Source: Kribbella pratensis
GTDB lineage: Bacteria > Actinomycetota > Actinomycetes > Propionibacteriales > Kribbellaceae
Assembly (NCBI RefSeq): GCF_004366075.1
Contig: NZ_SODU01000001.1
Span: 1,485,154 to 1,549,153, forward strand
Direction: 5' to 3'
DNA length: 64,000 bases
Below are positions 17,094 through 26,597 of this stretch, one piece after another; positions within the stretch are counted from its first letter, which is position 1, and each line of letters opens with the position of its first letter. The translations under genes were made by a program, and so were the position numbers. A model generated the notes under the pieces. That model was not told the DNA's origin and ran no database searches. It saw nothing but the letters and a program-made list of their open reading frames with translations.

Positions 17094-18136
17094 GTGACAA
17101 GAATCTGCCGGTGAAGCCGGAGGACGAGCACGGCGCCGTCGAGGTGGCCGAACCGATCCCGGACCCGGGTCTGGAGCCGCACGAGCCGCGGATCACCGAC
17201 ATCGACCCGAAGGCGGCCGACCGCGTCGAGCGCCAGGTGTCGGGCATGTTCGGCCTGGCGACGCTGCTGGTGGTGGGCTCCTGCGTCGCGTACTTCGCCA
17301 TCCCGCGGGACTCGATCCTCGAGTTCGGCCCGCTGTCCGGCAACGCGAACAACATGGTCATCGGCCTGTGCATCGGGCTCGCGCTGTTCCTGATCGGGGC
17401 CGGCGCGATCCAGTGGGCCAAGAAGCTGATGGTCGACGAGGAGATCTCCGAGGAGCGCCACCCCGCGCACTCCTCGCCGCAGCAGATCGCCGAGATCACC
17501 GAGGCCTTCAAGGAAGGCACGGTGGAGTCCGGCTTCGGCCGCCGCAAGATGATCCGCAACTCGCTGATCGGCGCGCTCGGCGTCCTCGGCCTGCCGGCCG
17601 TCATCCTGCTCCGCGACCTCGGCCCGCTGCCGGGCCGGGCGCTGTACAACACGATCTGGGCGAAGGGCATCCGGGTCGTCAACGACGTCACCGACCGCCC
17701 GATCAAGCCGTCCGACCTGATCGTCGGCCAGCTGGTCAACGCGGCGCCGGCCAACCTGGCCCCGCTGCAGGAGGAGAGCGCGGTCGAGTACCAGAACGCC
17801 AAGGCGAAGGCCGCGGTGATCGTGGTCCGGATCAAGCCGAGCGAGATCCGCACCAAGCCGGGCCGGGAGAACTGGGGCGTCGACGGCATCCTGTGCTACT
17901 CGAAGATCTGCACCCACGTCGGCTGCCCGATCTCGCTGTACGAGCAGACCACGCACCACGTGCTCTGCCCGTGCCACCAGTCGACGTTCGACCTGGCCGA
18001 CAGCGCCAAGGTCGTGTTCGGCCCTGCTGCCCGGCCGCTGCCTCAGCTACCGTTGGCAGTGGACAGTGAGGGCTACCTGGTTGCGCAGAGCGGCTTCACC
18101 GAGCCGGTCGGCCCGAGCTTCTTCGAACGAGGGTGA
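17090..18136 (+). CDS. qcrA: Rieske iron-sulfur subunit of the bc1 complex
   Basis: A 348-residue protein with an acidic N-terminus, three predicted membrane helices (two near residues 60-110, one near 155) and a C-terminal Rieske domain. The 2Fe-2S ligands lie in CTHVGC and CPCHQSTF. The extended N-terminal membrane region is typical of actinobacterial QcrA. GTG at 17090 overlaps the qcrC stop (GTGA), which fixes the start against longer in-frame extensions. Confidence 0.96.
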   Translation: MSDKNLPVKPEDEHGAVEVAEPIPDPGLEPHEPRITDIDPKAADRVERQVSGMFGLATLLVVGSCVAYFAIPRDSILEFGPLSGNANNMVIGLCIGLALFLIGAGAIQWAKKLMVDEEISEERHPAHSSPQQIAEITEAFKEGTVESGFGRRKMIRNSLIGALGVLGLPAVILLRDLGPLPGRALYNTIWAKGIRVVNDVTDRPIKPSDLIVGQLVNAAPANLAPLQEESAVEYQNAKAKAAVIVVRIKPSEIRTKPGRENWGVDGILCYSKICTHVGCPISLYEQTTHHVLCPCHQSTFDLADSAKVVFGPAARPLPQLPLAVDSEGYLVAQSGFTEPVGPSFFERG

Positions 18137-19806
18137 CAACAGTGTCAACAAACACAGAGTTCCCTGGACCGGTCAAGTGGGTCGACGATCGCCTCGGCAT
18201 CGCGAAGATCGGCAAGAAGAACCTGCGGAAGGTCTTCCCGGACCACTGGTCCTTCATGCTGGGCGAGATCGCGCTCTACAGCTTCATCATCCTGATCCTG
18301 ACCGGGACCTTCCTGACGTTCTGGTTCAAGCCCTCGATGGCCGAGGTCGAGTACCAGGGCTCGTACAGCCTGCTCAAGGGTCTGCACATGTCGGAGGCGT
18401 ACGCCTCCACGCTGGACATCACGTTCGACGTCCGCGGCGGTCTGCTGATGCGGCAGATCCACCACTGGGCGGCCGTGCTGTTCATCGCCGCGATGATGGT
18501 GCACCTGCTGCGGATGTTCTTCACCGGCGCGTTCCGCAAGCCGCGGGAGCTGAACTGGCTGATCGGCTTCGGGATGCTGTTCCTCGGCATCGTCGAGGGC
18601 TTCATCGGCTACGGCCTCCCCGACGACCTGCTGTCCGGTACCGGTCTGCGGATCACCAACGGCATGATCCAGGCGTCACCGGTGGTCGGCACGTACATGA
18701 ACTTCTTCATCTTCGGCGGTGAGTTCCCCGGCGACGACTTCGTCTCCAGATTCTTCATCGTCCACGTGCTGCTGATCCCGGGCATCATCCTGGCGCTCGT
18801 CACGGCGCACCTGTTCCTGGTCGTGTACCACAAGCACACGCAGTACGCCGGTCCCGGCCGGACGCAGAAGAACGTGGTCGGCTACCCGCTGTTCCCGGTG
18901 TACACGGCCAAGGCCGGCGGCTTCTTCTTCGTGGTCTTCGGCATCACGGCGCTGATGGGCGCGTTGATGCAGATCAACCCGGTCTGGCTGTACGGGCCGT
19001 ACAACCCGGCCGAGGTGACCGCCGGTGCGCAACCGGACTGGTACATGGGCTGGCTGGAAGGCTCGGTGCGAATATTCCCCGGCTTCGAGTCGCACTTCTG
19101 GGGCATCACGCTCAGCTGGAACCTGATCATCCCGGCGCTGATCGTGCCACCGGCGTTCGTCACGCTGGTCGCGCTCTATCCGTTCATCGAGGGCTGGATC
19201 ACCGGTGACAAGCGCGAGCACCACCTGCTGGACCGGCCGCGGGACATGCCGACCCGGACCGGTATCGGCGTCGCGTTCATCGTGTTCTACGCGATGCTGT
19301 GGATCGGCGGCGGTAACGACCTGATCGCCACCCACTTCAACCTGTCGCTGAACCACGTGACCTGGTTCCTGCGGTTCGCGGTGATCCTCGGCCCGATCCT
19401 GGGCTTCTGGGTCGCGCGCCGCTGGGCGATCTCGCTGCAGCGGGCCGACCAGGACCGGTTGCTGCACGGCCTGGAGACCGGTGTGATCATGCGCTCCCCC
19501 GAGGGCAAGTACACCGAGAAGCACCAGCCGATCTCGACGTACGAGGCGTACTCGATCACCGCGCGGGACCGGCTCGTGCCGCACGAGATCGGCCCGGAGA
19601 CCGACGAGAACGGCGTCCGCGCCCCGCGTCGGGCGCTGCACAAGGCCCGTGCCGCGCTCTCCCGGTTCTACTTCGCCGACGCCGTACAGAAGCCGACCAC
19701 TCAGGAGCTCGAGGCGGCGCACGAGCACGCTCACGACGCCGACGAGATCCACGAGCTGACGGAGGACACGGAGACCTATCGAGAGGTCACCAGCGACCGC
19801 TCCTGA
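18133..19806 (+). CDS. qcrB: cytochrome b subunit of the bc1 complex
   Basis: A 557-residue cytochrome b with eight or nine membrane helices. The paired haem-b histidines are visible in HHWAAVLFIAAMMVH and HVLLIPGIILALVTAH. The quinol-site PDWY motif is present (GAQPDWYMGW). A long hydrophilic C-terminal tail, usual in actinobacteria, ends with acidic and His-rich sequence. GTG at 18133 overlaps the qcrA stop; a second GTG at 18142 is also possible. QcrB oxidises menaquinol. Confidence 0.97.
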   Translation: MTTVSTNTEFPGPVKWVDDRLGIAKIGKKNLRKVFPDHWSFMLGEIALYSFIILILTGTFLTFWFKPSMAEVEYQGSYSLLKGLHMSEAYASTLDITFDVRGGLLMRQIHHWAAVLFIAAMMVHLLRMFFTGAFRKPRELNWLIGFGMLFLGIVEGFIGYGLPDDLLSGTGLRITNGMIQASPVVGTYMNFFIFGGEFPGDDFVSRFFIVHVLLIPGIILALVTAHLFLVVYHKHTQYAGPGRTQKNVVGYPLFPVYTAKAGGFFFVVFGITALMGALMQINPVWLYGPYNPAEVTAGAQPDWYMGWLEGSVRIFPGFESHFWGITLSWNLIIPALIVPPAFVTLVALYPFIEGWITGDKREHHLLDRPRDMPTRTGIGVAFIVFYAMLWIGGGNDLIATHFNLSLNHVTWFLRFAVILGPILGFWVARRWAISLQRADQDRLLHGLETGVIMRSPEGKYTEKHQPISTYEAYSITARDRLVPHEIGPETDENGVRAPRRALHKARAALSRFYFADAVQKPTTQELEAAHEHAHDADEIHELTEDTETYREVTSDRS

Positions 19807-19827
19807 CGTCGCCCTGAAGTCGTACTG

Positions 19828-19859
19828 AAAGAGCCCCGGCCGATCGGCCGGGGCTCTTT
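19828..19859. terminator. bidirectional terminator after qcrB
   Basis: A 32-nt perfect palindrome, AAAGAGCCCCGGCCG on the left with its complement on the right and almost no loop, ends in CTTTC. It lies between the convergent qcrB and marR genes. Confidence 0.85.
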
Positions 19860-19862
19860 CGT

Positions 19863-20336
19863 TTATCCGAGCGCGTCGGTGACCGCGGTGAGATAGTCCT
19901 TCACCAGCGTCTGCTGACTCGGGTCGAGTGCCTGGGTGGTGATGATCAGCCGGTCCAGGAGCGGGCCGAAGAACTGCCAGCCGAGGGCTACAGCGGTGTC
20001 GGAGACCTGGAGGCGGGCGCTGCGACCGTCTGTGCGGCTTCTGAGGCGTTCGACGTGGCCGGCGGCCTCCAGGCGGTGGATGACTGCCGTCGTCGCCTGA
20101 GAGGTCATTCCGAGCTGCTGAGCGAGCCATGTAGGCGTGGCCGCTACTCCGGCGCGTTCGGCGTCCAGGAGGCTCACCAGCGCGCGTACGTCGGTCCCGT
20201 GCAAGCCCGCCGTACGGGCGAACTCTCCGACCGCCCGGTCGTACCGCAAGGCGACCTCTCGCAGCAGGTGCACCACGTCCAGTGCAGCGGCCCGTTCCGG
20301 GTCGGCTGGTGTCACTCCTTCACGCATGCCTGACAC
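19863..20336 (-). CDS. MarR family transcriptional regulator
   Basis: A 157-residue winged-helix regulator with the MarR core: ALVSLLDAERAG, WLAQQLGMTSQATTAVIHRLEAAGHVERLRSRTDGR (recognition helix and wing). It is divergent from an alpha/beta hydrolase gene, and the 32-bp space between them holds a palindrome fitting a MarR operator. GTG at 20336 has GAGG a few bases upstream; ATG at 20327 is the alternative. It probably represses itself and the hydrolase; the ligand is unknown. Confidence 0.85.
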   Translation of the reverse strand: MSGMREGVTPADPERAAALDVVHLLREVALRYDRAVGEFARTAGLHGTDVRALVSLLDAERAGVAATPTWLAQQLGMTSQATTAVIHRLEAAGHVERLRSRTDGRSARLQVSDTAVALGWQFFGPLLDRLIITTQALDPSQQTLVKDYLTAVTDALG

Positions 20337-20338
20337 TT

Positions 20339-20357
20339 TACCTCACTGAGTGAGCTA
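20339..20357. promoter_or_regulatory. probable MarR operator
   Basis: TACCTCACTGAGTGAGCTA is a 9-1-9 inverted repeat with one mismatch and a perfect CTCACTGAGTGAG core. It lies between the divergent marR and hydrolase genes and abuts the likely -10 element TATTCT (20356-20361) of the hydrolase, which sits seven bases before the ATG. Binding there would block both promoters. Confidence 0.6.
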
Positions 20358-20368
20358 TTCTCGGCAGC

Positions 20369-21196
20369 ATGAGTTTTCAGGACACGTACGACGCTCTCCT
20401 CGCCCGCTGGGACGTGCCGGTCGAGCAACTCGAGCTGACCGACGAGTTCGGTACGACCCACGTCAACGCGTGCGGACCCGCTGACGGGCAACCCGTCGTA
20501 CTGCTTCCGGGGCACGGTGCGACGTCACCCGTGTGGTTCGCCCTCGCGCCGCGGCTTGCGGAGCGGTACCGCGTCTACGCGATCGACCTGATCGTCGACG
20601 CGGGGCGCAGTACGAACAGCGGCCGGACGCCCAAGACGCCGGCCGATCTGCACACATGGCTGACGAACACCTTCGACGGACTCGGCATCAGCCAGGCGGC
20701 GTTGTGCGGTCATTCGTACGGCGCCTGGATCGCACTCACGTACACGATCGCGCACCCGGAGCGCGTCGAGCGCCTGGCCCTGCTCGACCCGACGGACTGC
20801 TACGCCGGCCTCCGCGTGCCCTACATCCTCAGAGCTTTGCCAGGCCTGCTGCGGCCGTCCCGGAAGCGCACGATGTCGTTCCTGCGCTGGGAGACGCACG
20901 GGCTTCCGATCGATCCCCAGGTCCTGGAACTGGCCGGACTGGCTGCAGAGCAGCCCTCCACCCCGTTCGTCCGCACCAAACGCCCCACGGACGACCAATT
21001 GCGAGAACTCGCTCCCCTGGTCTTCGTCGCGGGCCGCAGCAAGAGCCACAACGCAGCCCACCTGACTCGCCGAGTCACCACACTCTCCCCCGCCGCGACC
21101 GTCGTACAACTCGACACCGCAACCCACCACTCCCTCCCGTCCCTCCATGCGGACGAGGTGTGGGCAGTGTGGGCCCACGAATTGCCCACAAAATAA
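20369..21196 (+). CDS. alpha/beta fold hydrolase
   Basis: A 275-residue hydrolase. The nucleophile elbow is CGHSYGAW (Ser about residue 114), the oxyanion loop LLPGHGATSPVW, the acid probably in the VFVAGRSKSH region and the His in ATHHSLPSL near the end. The sequence has no clear substrate clue. It seems to be transcribed from a leaderless promoter and controlled by the divergent MarR protein, a common pairing for enzymes that remove the regulator's ligand. Confidence 0.8.
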   Translation: MSFQDTYDALLARWDVPVEQLELTDEFGTTHVNACGPADGQPVVLLPGHGATSPVWFALAPRLAERYRVYAIDLIVDAGRSTNSGRTPKTPADLHTWLTNTFDGLGISQAALCGHSYGAWIALTYTIAHPERVERLALLDPTDCYAGLRVPYILRALPGLLRPSRKRTMSFLRWETHGLPIDPQVLELAGLAAEQPSTPFVRTKRPTDDQLRELAPLVFVAGRSKSHNAAHLTRRVTTLSPAATVVQLDTATHHSLPSLHADEVWAVWAHELPTK

Positions 21197-21245
21197 GGGG
21201 ATTCTGGCTCGTCGGTCGACGGGCGGGCGTTCTAGGGTCGATGCC

Positions 21246-21943
21246 ATGGAACTCCTGGGCGAGCGGCCGGTGTGGTCGATGAGTGGCAGCGAACTGCTGT
21301 CGACTCTCGACGCGCTGGAAGCCGAGGCCGCCCGCCGGGAGACGTACCGGTCGCGAGCGGACAGCTGGTGTACGGCGACGGATTGTCGGCCGCAACCGTC
21401 CGACGGCTGGCCTGCGACGCGCGGATCATCCCGCTCGTGCTCGGCACGAGCTCCGAGCCCCTGGATGTGGGCCGCAGCGAACGCCTGGTCACCCGGGCGA
21501 TGCGTCGCGCGCTGAACGCCCGCGACCAGGGCTGCGTCATCTGTGGCGTCCCGCCGATCATGTGCGACGCGCACCACCTGCGCTCCTGGATCGACGGTGG
21601 CGAGACGAAGACCTCCAACCTCGTGCTCTTGTGCCGGCGCCACCACGTCGACCTGCATCACGGTCAGTGGAGCGTCACTATCACCGACGGCCTGGTCGAG
21701 GTCGCGCGCCCGAGCTGGGCAGAACCACCTCCCAGACAGCACCGCAGCCGTCGCCGACGGAGGGCAGATCACCCCGCCGGCGACTCGGTCGTGCCCATCT
21801 CCCAGCGCTCACGAACGAAGGCCGACGAGGCTGACGGCTCACGATCGAGCGCCGACAAGCCTCAGCGCTCGCGATGGAGGGCCGACGAGGCTGTCCTCCG
21901 GCAAGCGGCCGACTTCGCGTTGGCCGACGTACCTGCGGGCTGA
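21246..21943 (+). pseudogene. decayed HNH endonuclease (DUF222/13E12 family)
   Basis: The N-terminus of a DUF222-HNH protein (MELLGERPVWSMSGSELL, then DALEAEAARRETYR) is read in one frame to about 21350, and the rest continues in another frame (SGQLVYGDGLSAATVRR, then the HNH domain with QGCVICG, CDAHHLRSWIDGG and LLCRRHHVDLHH). Intact family members have roughly 250 residues of DUF222 between these parts. The gene has therefore lost its middle and shifted frame. The HNH residues themselves are intact. The family is multicopy in actinomycetes and spreads as a selfish or mobile group. Confidence 0.75.
21808..21897. repeat. three tandem 30-bp units at the end of the HNH pseudogene
   Basis: Units begin at 21808, 21838 and 21868. 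Each starts CTC(A/G)CGA and contains GCCGAC(G/A)AG near its middle. They match about 70 to 80 percent by eye and keep the reading frame of the HNH part, encoding Arg/Ser/Ala/Asp-rich tail sequence. Confidence 0.7.
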
Positions 21944-21961
21944 ACCAGCCACGGTGAAACA

Positions 21962-22003
21962 CAGCAGCCTCCTGCCCGCGGGCATGCGGTGAGGAGGCTG
22001 CTG
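21962..22003 (-). terminator. terminator after the L,D-transpeptidase gene
   Basis: CAGCAGCCTCCT (21962-21973) pairs with AGGAGGCTGCTG (21992-22003) around an 18-nt loop. It lies 13 bases beyond the transpeptidase stop and is followed on the minus strand by TGTTTCA. Confidence 0.7.
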
Positions 22004-22015
22004 CGTCTTGGTGTG

Positions 22016-23275
22016 TCAGGAGAGGGCGGAGCCGGCCTTGTAGGCGGCCCAGGTGGTGTTCCAGTCGGTCCAGCCGTTGCCGGGCTCCATGTGGCGGGTG
22101 GTGCCGGTGACGATCACCGGATCGCCACGGAGGGTCTGGTTGAAGTACCACTGGGCGTCCTTGAGGCTCATGCCGACGCACCCGTGGCTGACGTTGGAGC
22201 TGCCCTGGCTGCCGGCCGACCACGGCGCGCCGTGGATGAACTCGCCGGAGCTGGTGACCCGCTGGGCCCACTTCACATCGGGGATGTTGTAGTACTCCGG
22301 GTCGCCGGGCTTGAGGCCGACCGTCGCCGCGTCCATCCGCTTCACCGTGAACTTCTCCATGATCACCTTCACCCCGCTGCGGGTGGTGAAGCCGTCCTTG
22401 CCGGCGGTGATCGGGATGGTCCGGGCCAGCTTGCCGTTGATCGTCACCGTCATCGTGTGCCTCTTGACGTTGACGTTGGTGACCACCGACTTGCCGATGG
22501 TGAACGCGATGGTCCGGCTCGCGGTGCCCCACGTGTTGTTGCCGGCGTTGACGCCCAGGGTGCCGATGTCGACCGTCACCTTGGTGCCGGCCGGCCAGTA
22601 GTTCTTCGGGCGGTAGTTGACCTGCTTGCTGTTCACCCAGTGCCAGCTGCCGTCGACCGGGACCGAGGTCTTCACCGAGAGCCGCTTCTCGACTGCCGCA
22701 CGGTCCTTGACCGGGTTGTTCCAGAAGATCTGGATCGGCAGCGCGACGCCGACCGTCTCACCGTTCAGCGGGACGACCGAGGCCTTCAGGCTCTTCGACG
22801 CCTTCAGCGTCTTGAAGGTCGAGCTGATCGGCACGGTGGCACCGTCGGTGCCCTCGGCCGAGCCACTCACCGTGTACGTCGCGCCAGGCTTGAGCTGCGG
22901 CGACGACGTCCACTGGGTCTTGTCGGCGTTGAAGCTGCCGGTCACCTTGTCGCCGTCGTCGTCCTTGAGCGTGACCGCGGTCAGCTTGCCGGCCGTGGTG
23001 GTCACCGTCACCGGCTTGTCCGGCTGCACCGACGAGGCGCCCTTGGCAGGCACGATCGCGATGCTGGCCGACGCCGGGGTCTCCGACGGGCTCGTCGAGT
23101 TCCCTGGGGTGCTGGAGGCACCTGGCGAGTTGCTCTGCGACGTGGACGTGCCGGGCGTCGACTGCCCGCCAGAGCCGCCGCCGGCCTCTGTGTCGCTACA
23201 GGCCGTGCCGGCCAGCAGCAGGACGCAGATCCCCGCCACGGCAAGGCCGTGCTTCCTCACCGAACCGCTCACCAT
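22016..23275 (-). CDS. lipoprotein L,D-transpeptidase with Ig-like domains
   Basis: A 419-residue exported lipoprotein that makes 3-3 crosslinks in peptidoglycan. The signal peptide ends in the lipobox LAGTAC (Cys about residue 26), followed by a Ser/Thr/Gly/Pro-rich linker, two bacterial Ig-like domains (about 75-250) and the YkuD catalytic domain. The catalytic residues lie in FIHGAPWSAGSQGSSNVSHGC, with His and the nucleophilic Cys of SHGCVGM. The layout is the same as mycobacterial LdtMt2. The start at 23275 has AGGGGAGA upstream. Confidence 0.93.
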   Translation of the reverse strand: MVSGSVRKHGLAVAGICVLLLAGTACSDTEAGGGSGGQSTPGTSTSQSNSPGASSTPGNSTSPSETPASASIAIVPAKGASSVQPDKPVTVTTTAGKLTAVTLKDDDGDKVTGSFNADKTQWTSSPQLKPGATYTVSGSAEGTDGATVPISSTFKTLKASKSLKASVVPLNGETVGVALPIQIFWNNPVKDRAAVEKRLSVKTSVPVDGSWHWVNSKQVNYRPKNYWPAGTKVTVDIGTLGVNAGNNTWGTASRTIAFTIGKSVVTNVNVKRHTMTVTINGKLARTIPITAGKDGFTTRSGVKVIMEKFTVKRMDAATVGLKPGDPEYYNIPDVKWAQRVTSSGEFIHGAPWSAGSQGSSNVSHGCVGMSLKDAQWYFNQTLRGDPVIVTGTTRHMEPGNGWTDWNTTWAAYKAGSALS

Positions 23276-23359
23276 TCCCCAGTTCTCCCCTGTTTAGTCA
23301 GACCGCGGTAAGGGTAACCTGCCGCGGCGACATTTCTGTGCATCCGCACGAGCCGTTCC

Positions 23360-23384
23360 GGTACAGTCCACGACTCTCTGTACC
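23360..23384. other. short hairpin in the 5' region of the L,D-transpeptidase gene
   Basis: GGTACAG (23360-23366) pairs with CTGTACC (23378-23384) across an 11-nt loop, about 85 bases before the transpeptidase start. The 23276-23408 space holds no gene. This could be an operator or a leader hairpin; nothing else supports either. Confidence 0.3.
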
Positions 23385-23408
23385 CGTTCGCAGTACTACA
23401 GACGCACG

Positions 23409-23444
23409 AAAACGCCGCCCGGTTCGTTCCCGGACGGCGTTTTT
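23409..23444. terminator. terminator after ctaC-ctaD-ctaF
   Basis: AAAACGCCG pairs with CGGCGTTTT; the stem extends with one imperfect pair to CCGG around the TTCGTTCC loop, and runs of A and T flank it. It lies 25 bases beyond the ctaF stop and closes the oxidase operon. Confidence 0.8.
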
Positions 23445-23469
23445 CGTACGACTCTCAACTAGTGAGCAA

Positions 23470-23865
23470 CTAGTGAGCGTGGTCACCGCGGTAGTACTCG
23501 AAGATGAACCCGCTCAGCGTGACGATGCCGATCCCGCAGCCGGCGATGAACAGCCACCAGCCGAAGACGACGCCGAGGACAACCACCGCCAGCGTCAGCG
23601 CGCACCACAGCGGCCACCAGGAGTACGGCGGGAAGAAGCCGAGCTCGCCGGCCCCTTCGACGATCTCCGCTTCCTTGCGGTCCTCGGGCCGGGCGTCCAT
23701 CCGCCGGGCGGTGACGCTCAGGTAGAACGCCACCAGCAGCGAAAGGAAGAACGTCATCACCAGTGCGGTGGTGCCGGTCGGGTCCTCGGACATCAGCCAG
23801 TAGATCGGCGTGACGACGAGCACGAACACACTCAGGATCCCGAAGACCCAGGCTTCGACCTTCAC
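23470..23865 (-). CDS. ctaF: cytochrome c oxidase subunit IV (actinobacterial type)
   Basis: A 131-residue membrane protein with four predicted helices ([74 protein letters not shown]) and the [15 protein letters not shown] signature of actinobacterial CtaF. It overlaps the ctaD stop by four bases. It is a small stabilising subunit of the aa3 oxidase. Confidence 0.95.
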   Translation of the reverse strand: MKVEAWVFGILSVFVLVVTPIYWLMSEDPTGTTALVMTFFLSLLVAFYLSVTARRMDARPEDRKEAEIVEGAGELGFFPPYSWWPLWCALTLAVVVLGVVFGWWLFIAGCGIGIVTLSGFIFEYYRGDHAH

Positions 23866-25634
23866 GCCTTGTCCTTCCCGTCGTCCTCGGTACCCGCGAG
23901 CTCCTCGAGATGCTCGACGCGGCCCTGGTCCTCACCCGCGTCCAGCAGGTTGTCCTCGCCGGCCCGGTTGTCCGGGTACTCCGCCAGCGCCAGGTCGGCG
24001 TGGTGCAGGTCGAACGCCGGGGACTCCGAACGGATCCGGGGCAGCCTCTCGAAGTTGTGCCGCGGCGGCGGCGAACTGGTCGCCCACTCCAGCGAGCGGC
24101 CCCAGCCCCACGGGTCGTCGACACCCACGAGCGGCGTCTTGCGGGACTTGTAGATGTTGTAGAAGAACGGCAGCATCGACGCGCCCAGGATGAAGGCGCC
24201 GACGCTGGACACCTCGTTCAGCGTGGTGAAGCCCTCGTTGGCGCCGTACGACGCGTAGCGCCGCGGCATGCCCTCGACACCGAGCCAGTGCTGCACCAGG
24301 AACGTGGTGTGGAAGCCGATGAACAACATCCAGAAGTGCAGCTTGCCGAGCCGCTCGTCGAGCATCCGCCCGGTGAACTTCGGCCACCAGAAGTAGAACC
24401 CGGCGAACATCGCGAACACCACGGTGCCGAACACGACGTAGTGGAAGTGCGCGACCACGAAGTACGAGTCGGACAGCTGGTAGTCCAGGGCCGGCGAGGC
24501 CAGGATGACGCCGGTCAGACCGCCGAAGAGGAAGGTGGTCAGGAAGCCCACCGACCAGAGCATCGGGGTGTCGAACGAGACTGACCCGCCCCAGATCGTG
24601 CCGATCCAGTTGAAGAACTTCACGCCGGTCGGGACCGCGATCAGGAAGGTCATGAACGAAAAGAACGGCAGGTTCACCGCGCCGGTGACGAACATGTGGT
24701 GTGCCCACACCGCCACCGAGAGAACCGCGATACCGAGGGTCGCGCTGACCAGACCGATGTAGCCAAAGACCGGCTTGCGGCTGAACACCGGCAGGATCTC
24801 GGTCACGATGCCGAAGAACGGTAGCGCGATGATGTACACCTCTGGATGCCCGAAGAACCAGAACAGGTGTTGCCAGAGAATCGGGCCGCCGTTGGCCGCG
24901 TCGAAGACATGGGCCCCGAGTGTTCGATCCGCCTCCAGGACCAGCAGCGCCGCCGCCAGGATCGGGAAGGCGATCAGCACGAGGATCGACGTGACCAGGA
25001 TGTTCCAGGTGAAGATCGGCATCCGGAACATCGTCATGCCGGGAGCGCGCATGGTGATGATTGTGGTGATGAAGTTGACCGCACCCAGGATCGTGCCCAG
25101 ACCGGCCATCCACAGACCCATGATCCACAGGTCGCCGCCGACACCCGGTGAACGGACCGCGTTCGACAGCGGGGCGTAGGCGAACCAGCCGAAGTCGGCC
25201 GCGCCGCCCGGGGTGAAGAAGCCGCTGATCGTGATCAGGCCGCCGAACAGGAACAGCCAGAAGCTGAACATGTTCAGCCGCGGGAACGCGACGTCGGGCG
25301 CGCCGATCTGGATCGGCATGATCTCGTTCGCGAAGCCGACGAACAGCGGGGTCGCGAACAGCAGCAGCATGATCGTGCCGTGCATCGTGAAGAGCTGATT
25401 GTACACCTCTTCGTTCACGATCTGCAGGCCCGGCTTGGCCAGTTCGGCGCGGATCAGCAGCGCCATCACGCCGCCGATCAGGAAGAACGCGAACGACGTG
25501 ATCAGGTACATGTGCCCGATCAGCTTGTGGTCCGTCGTGGTCAGGTACTTGACCAGCAACGCGCCCTTGCTGCGCCGGCGGGGCAGCGCGCTGGTGCTAC
25601 CGATAGCGCCGGTGCGCTCGGCGAAGTCGGTCAC
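23862..25634 (-). CDS. ctaD: cytochrome c oxidase subunit I
   Basis: A 590-residue catalytic subunit with twelve membrane helices, carrying low-spin haem a and the haem a3-CuB centre. The CuB ligands are visible in [13 protein letters not shown] (His and the crosslinked Tyr) and WAHHMFVTG, and the haem ligands in [13 protein letters not shown] is made through the proton gradient it helps form. It is transcribed between ctaC and ctaF with 4-nt overlaps on both sides. Confidence 0.98.
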   Translation of the reverse strand: MTDFAERTGAIGSTSALPRRRSKGALLVKYLTTTDHKLIGHMYLITSFAFFLIGGVMALLIRAELAKPGLQIVNEEVYNQLFTMHGTIMLLLFATPLFVGFANEIMPIQIGAPDVAFPRLNMFSFWLFLFGGLITISGFFTPGGAADFGWFAYAPLSNAVRSPGVGGDLWIMGLWMAGLGTILGAVNFITTIITMRAPGMTMFRMPIFTWNILVTSILVLIAFPILAAALLVLEADRTLGAHVFDAANGGPILWQHLFWFFGHPEVYIIALPFFGIVTEILPVFSRKPVFGYIGLVSATLGIAVLSVAVWAHHMFVTGAVNLPFFSFMTFLIAVPTGVKFFNWIGTIWGGSVSFDTPMLWSVGFLTTFLFGGLTGVILASPALDYQLSDSYFVVAHFHYVVFGTVVFAMFAGFYFWWPKFTGRMLDERLGKLHFWMLFIGFHTTFLVQHWLGVEGMPRRYASYGANEGFTTLNEVSSVGAFILGASMLPFFYNIYKSRKTPLVGVDDPWGWGRSLEWATSSPPPRHNFERLPRIRSESPAFDLHHADLALAEYPDNRAGEDNLLDAGEDQGRVEHLEELAGTEDDGKDKA

Positions 25635-26515
25635 TTCTCGCCCCCTGTACCGGGAATGGTGGTGGCGTCGGCGCCGCCGGTTGCGGCTCCGGTCTGGCCC
25701 TTGGCGGCCAGTTCCTTCAGGTGTGCGTCGTACTCGTCGCGGGAGACCACCTTGACGGTGAAGACCATCCGGCTGTGGTAGAGCCCGCAGAGCTCAGCAC
25801 ACTTGCCGGCGAAGGTGCCGGTCTTGGTCGGGGTCAGCTCGAACTTGTTCGTCTTGCCCGGGATCACGTCGAGCTTGAAGTAGAACGACGGCACCCAGAA
25901 CGAGTGGATGACGTCCGGCGAGGTCAGGTCGAAGTGGACCGACTCGTTCACCGGGAGCCACAGGGTCGCCGGCTTGTCCAGCGTGCCGGTCTCCCAGACG
26001 CCCTGCTGCCCGTCGACGGTGTCCTTGTAGTTGAAGGTCCACTGCCACTGCTGGCCCACCACGTTCACGGTGTGCTGCGGATTGGCGTCCATCTTCGTGA
26101 CCTGGTTGCCGTGCTCGACGGTGTAGAAGAACAGCACACCGATGATCGCGAACGGGGCCAGGGTGTAGAGCACCTCGAGCGGCAGGTTGTACCGCACTTG
26201 CCGGGGTGCGTCGTCGTTGCGCTTGCGGTACCGCACCACGACCCACAGGATCAGGCCCCAGACCATCACGCCGATGATCAGGGCGGCGATCCACGCCCCG
26301 ATCCAGAGGCTGCGGATGGCCTCGGTCCGGTCCGATGCGCCCTCGGGCAGACCGAGTCGTTTCCACTGCTCAGTGGTCGCCGTCGAGCAACCGGTCAGCA
26401 GCAGGGTGCCGAGCACCACTGCACTGCCGACCAGCAGGCGACGCTTCGCCGGTCGTGTGGCGCCGGCAGAACCTGCCGGTCGCTCCTCCACTCCGGGCGT
26501 GCCGTTCGAACCCAC
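25631..26515 (-). CDS. ctaC: cytochrome c oxidase subunit II
   Basis: A 294-residue lipoprotein subunit that accepts electrons at the CuA centre. The signal peptide ends in the lipobox LLLTGC, followed by two membrane helices (about 75-95 and 120-140) and a cupredoxin domain. CuA ligands are in [15 protein letters not shown], with the conserved WQWTFNY upstream. GTG at 26515 was chosen because AAGGGAAAGG lies upstream and because the lipobox then falls at a normal distance; longer extensions run into the inverted repeat. Confidence 0.96.
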   Translation of the reverse strand: MGSNGTPGVEERPAGSAGATRPAKRRLLVGSAVVLGTLLLTGCSTATTEQWKRLGLPEGASDRTEAIRSLWIGAWIAALIIGVMVWGLILWVVVRYRKRNDDAPRQVRYNLPLEVLYTLAPFAIIGVLFFYTVEHGNQVTKMDANPQHTVNVVGQQWQWTFNYKDTVDGQQGVWETGTLDKPATLWLPVNESVHFDLTSPDVIHSFWVPSFYFKLDVIPGKTNKFELTPTKTGTFAGKCAELCGLYHSRMVFTVKVVSRDEYDAHLKELAAKGQTGAATGGADATTIPGTGGEK

Positions 26516-26597
26516 GGGGCGCCTTTCCCTTCCCAAGTGAGACTGACGACCAAACACTACTGGACACCATTCGCGTCTCCGCGCATAGGTAGGGCCA

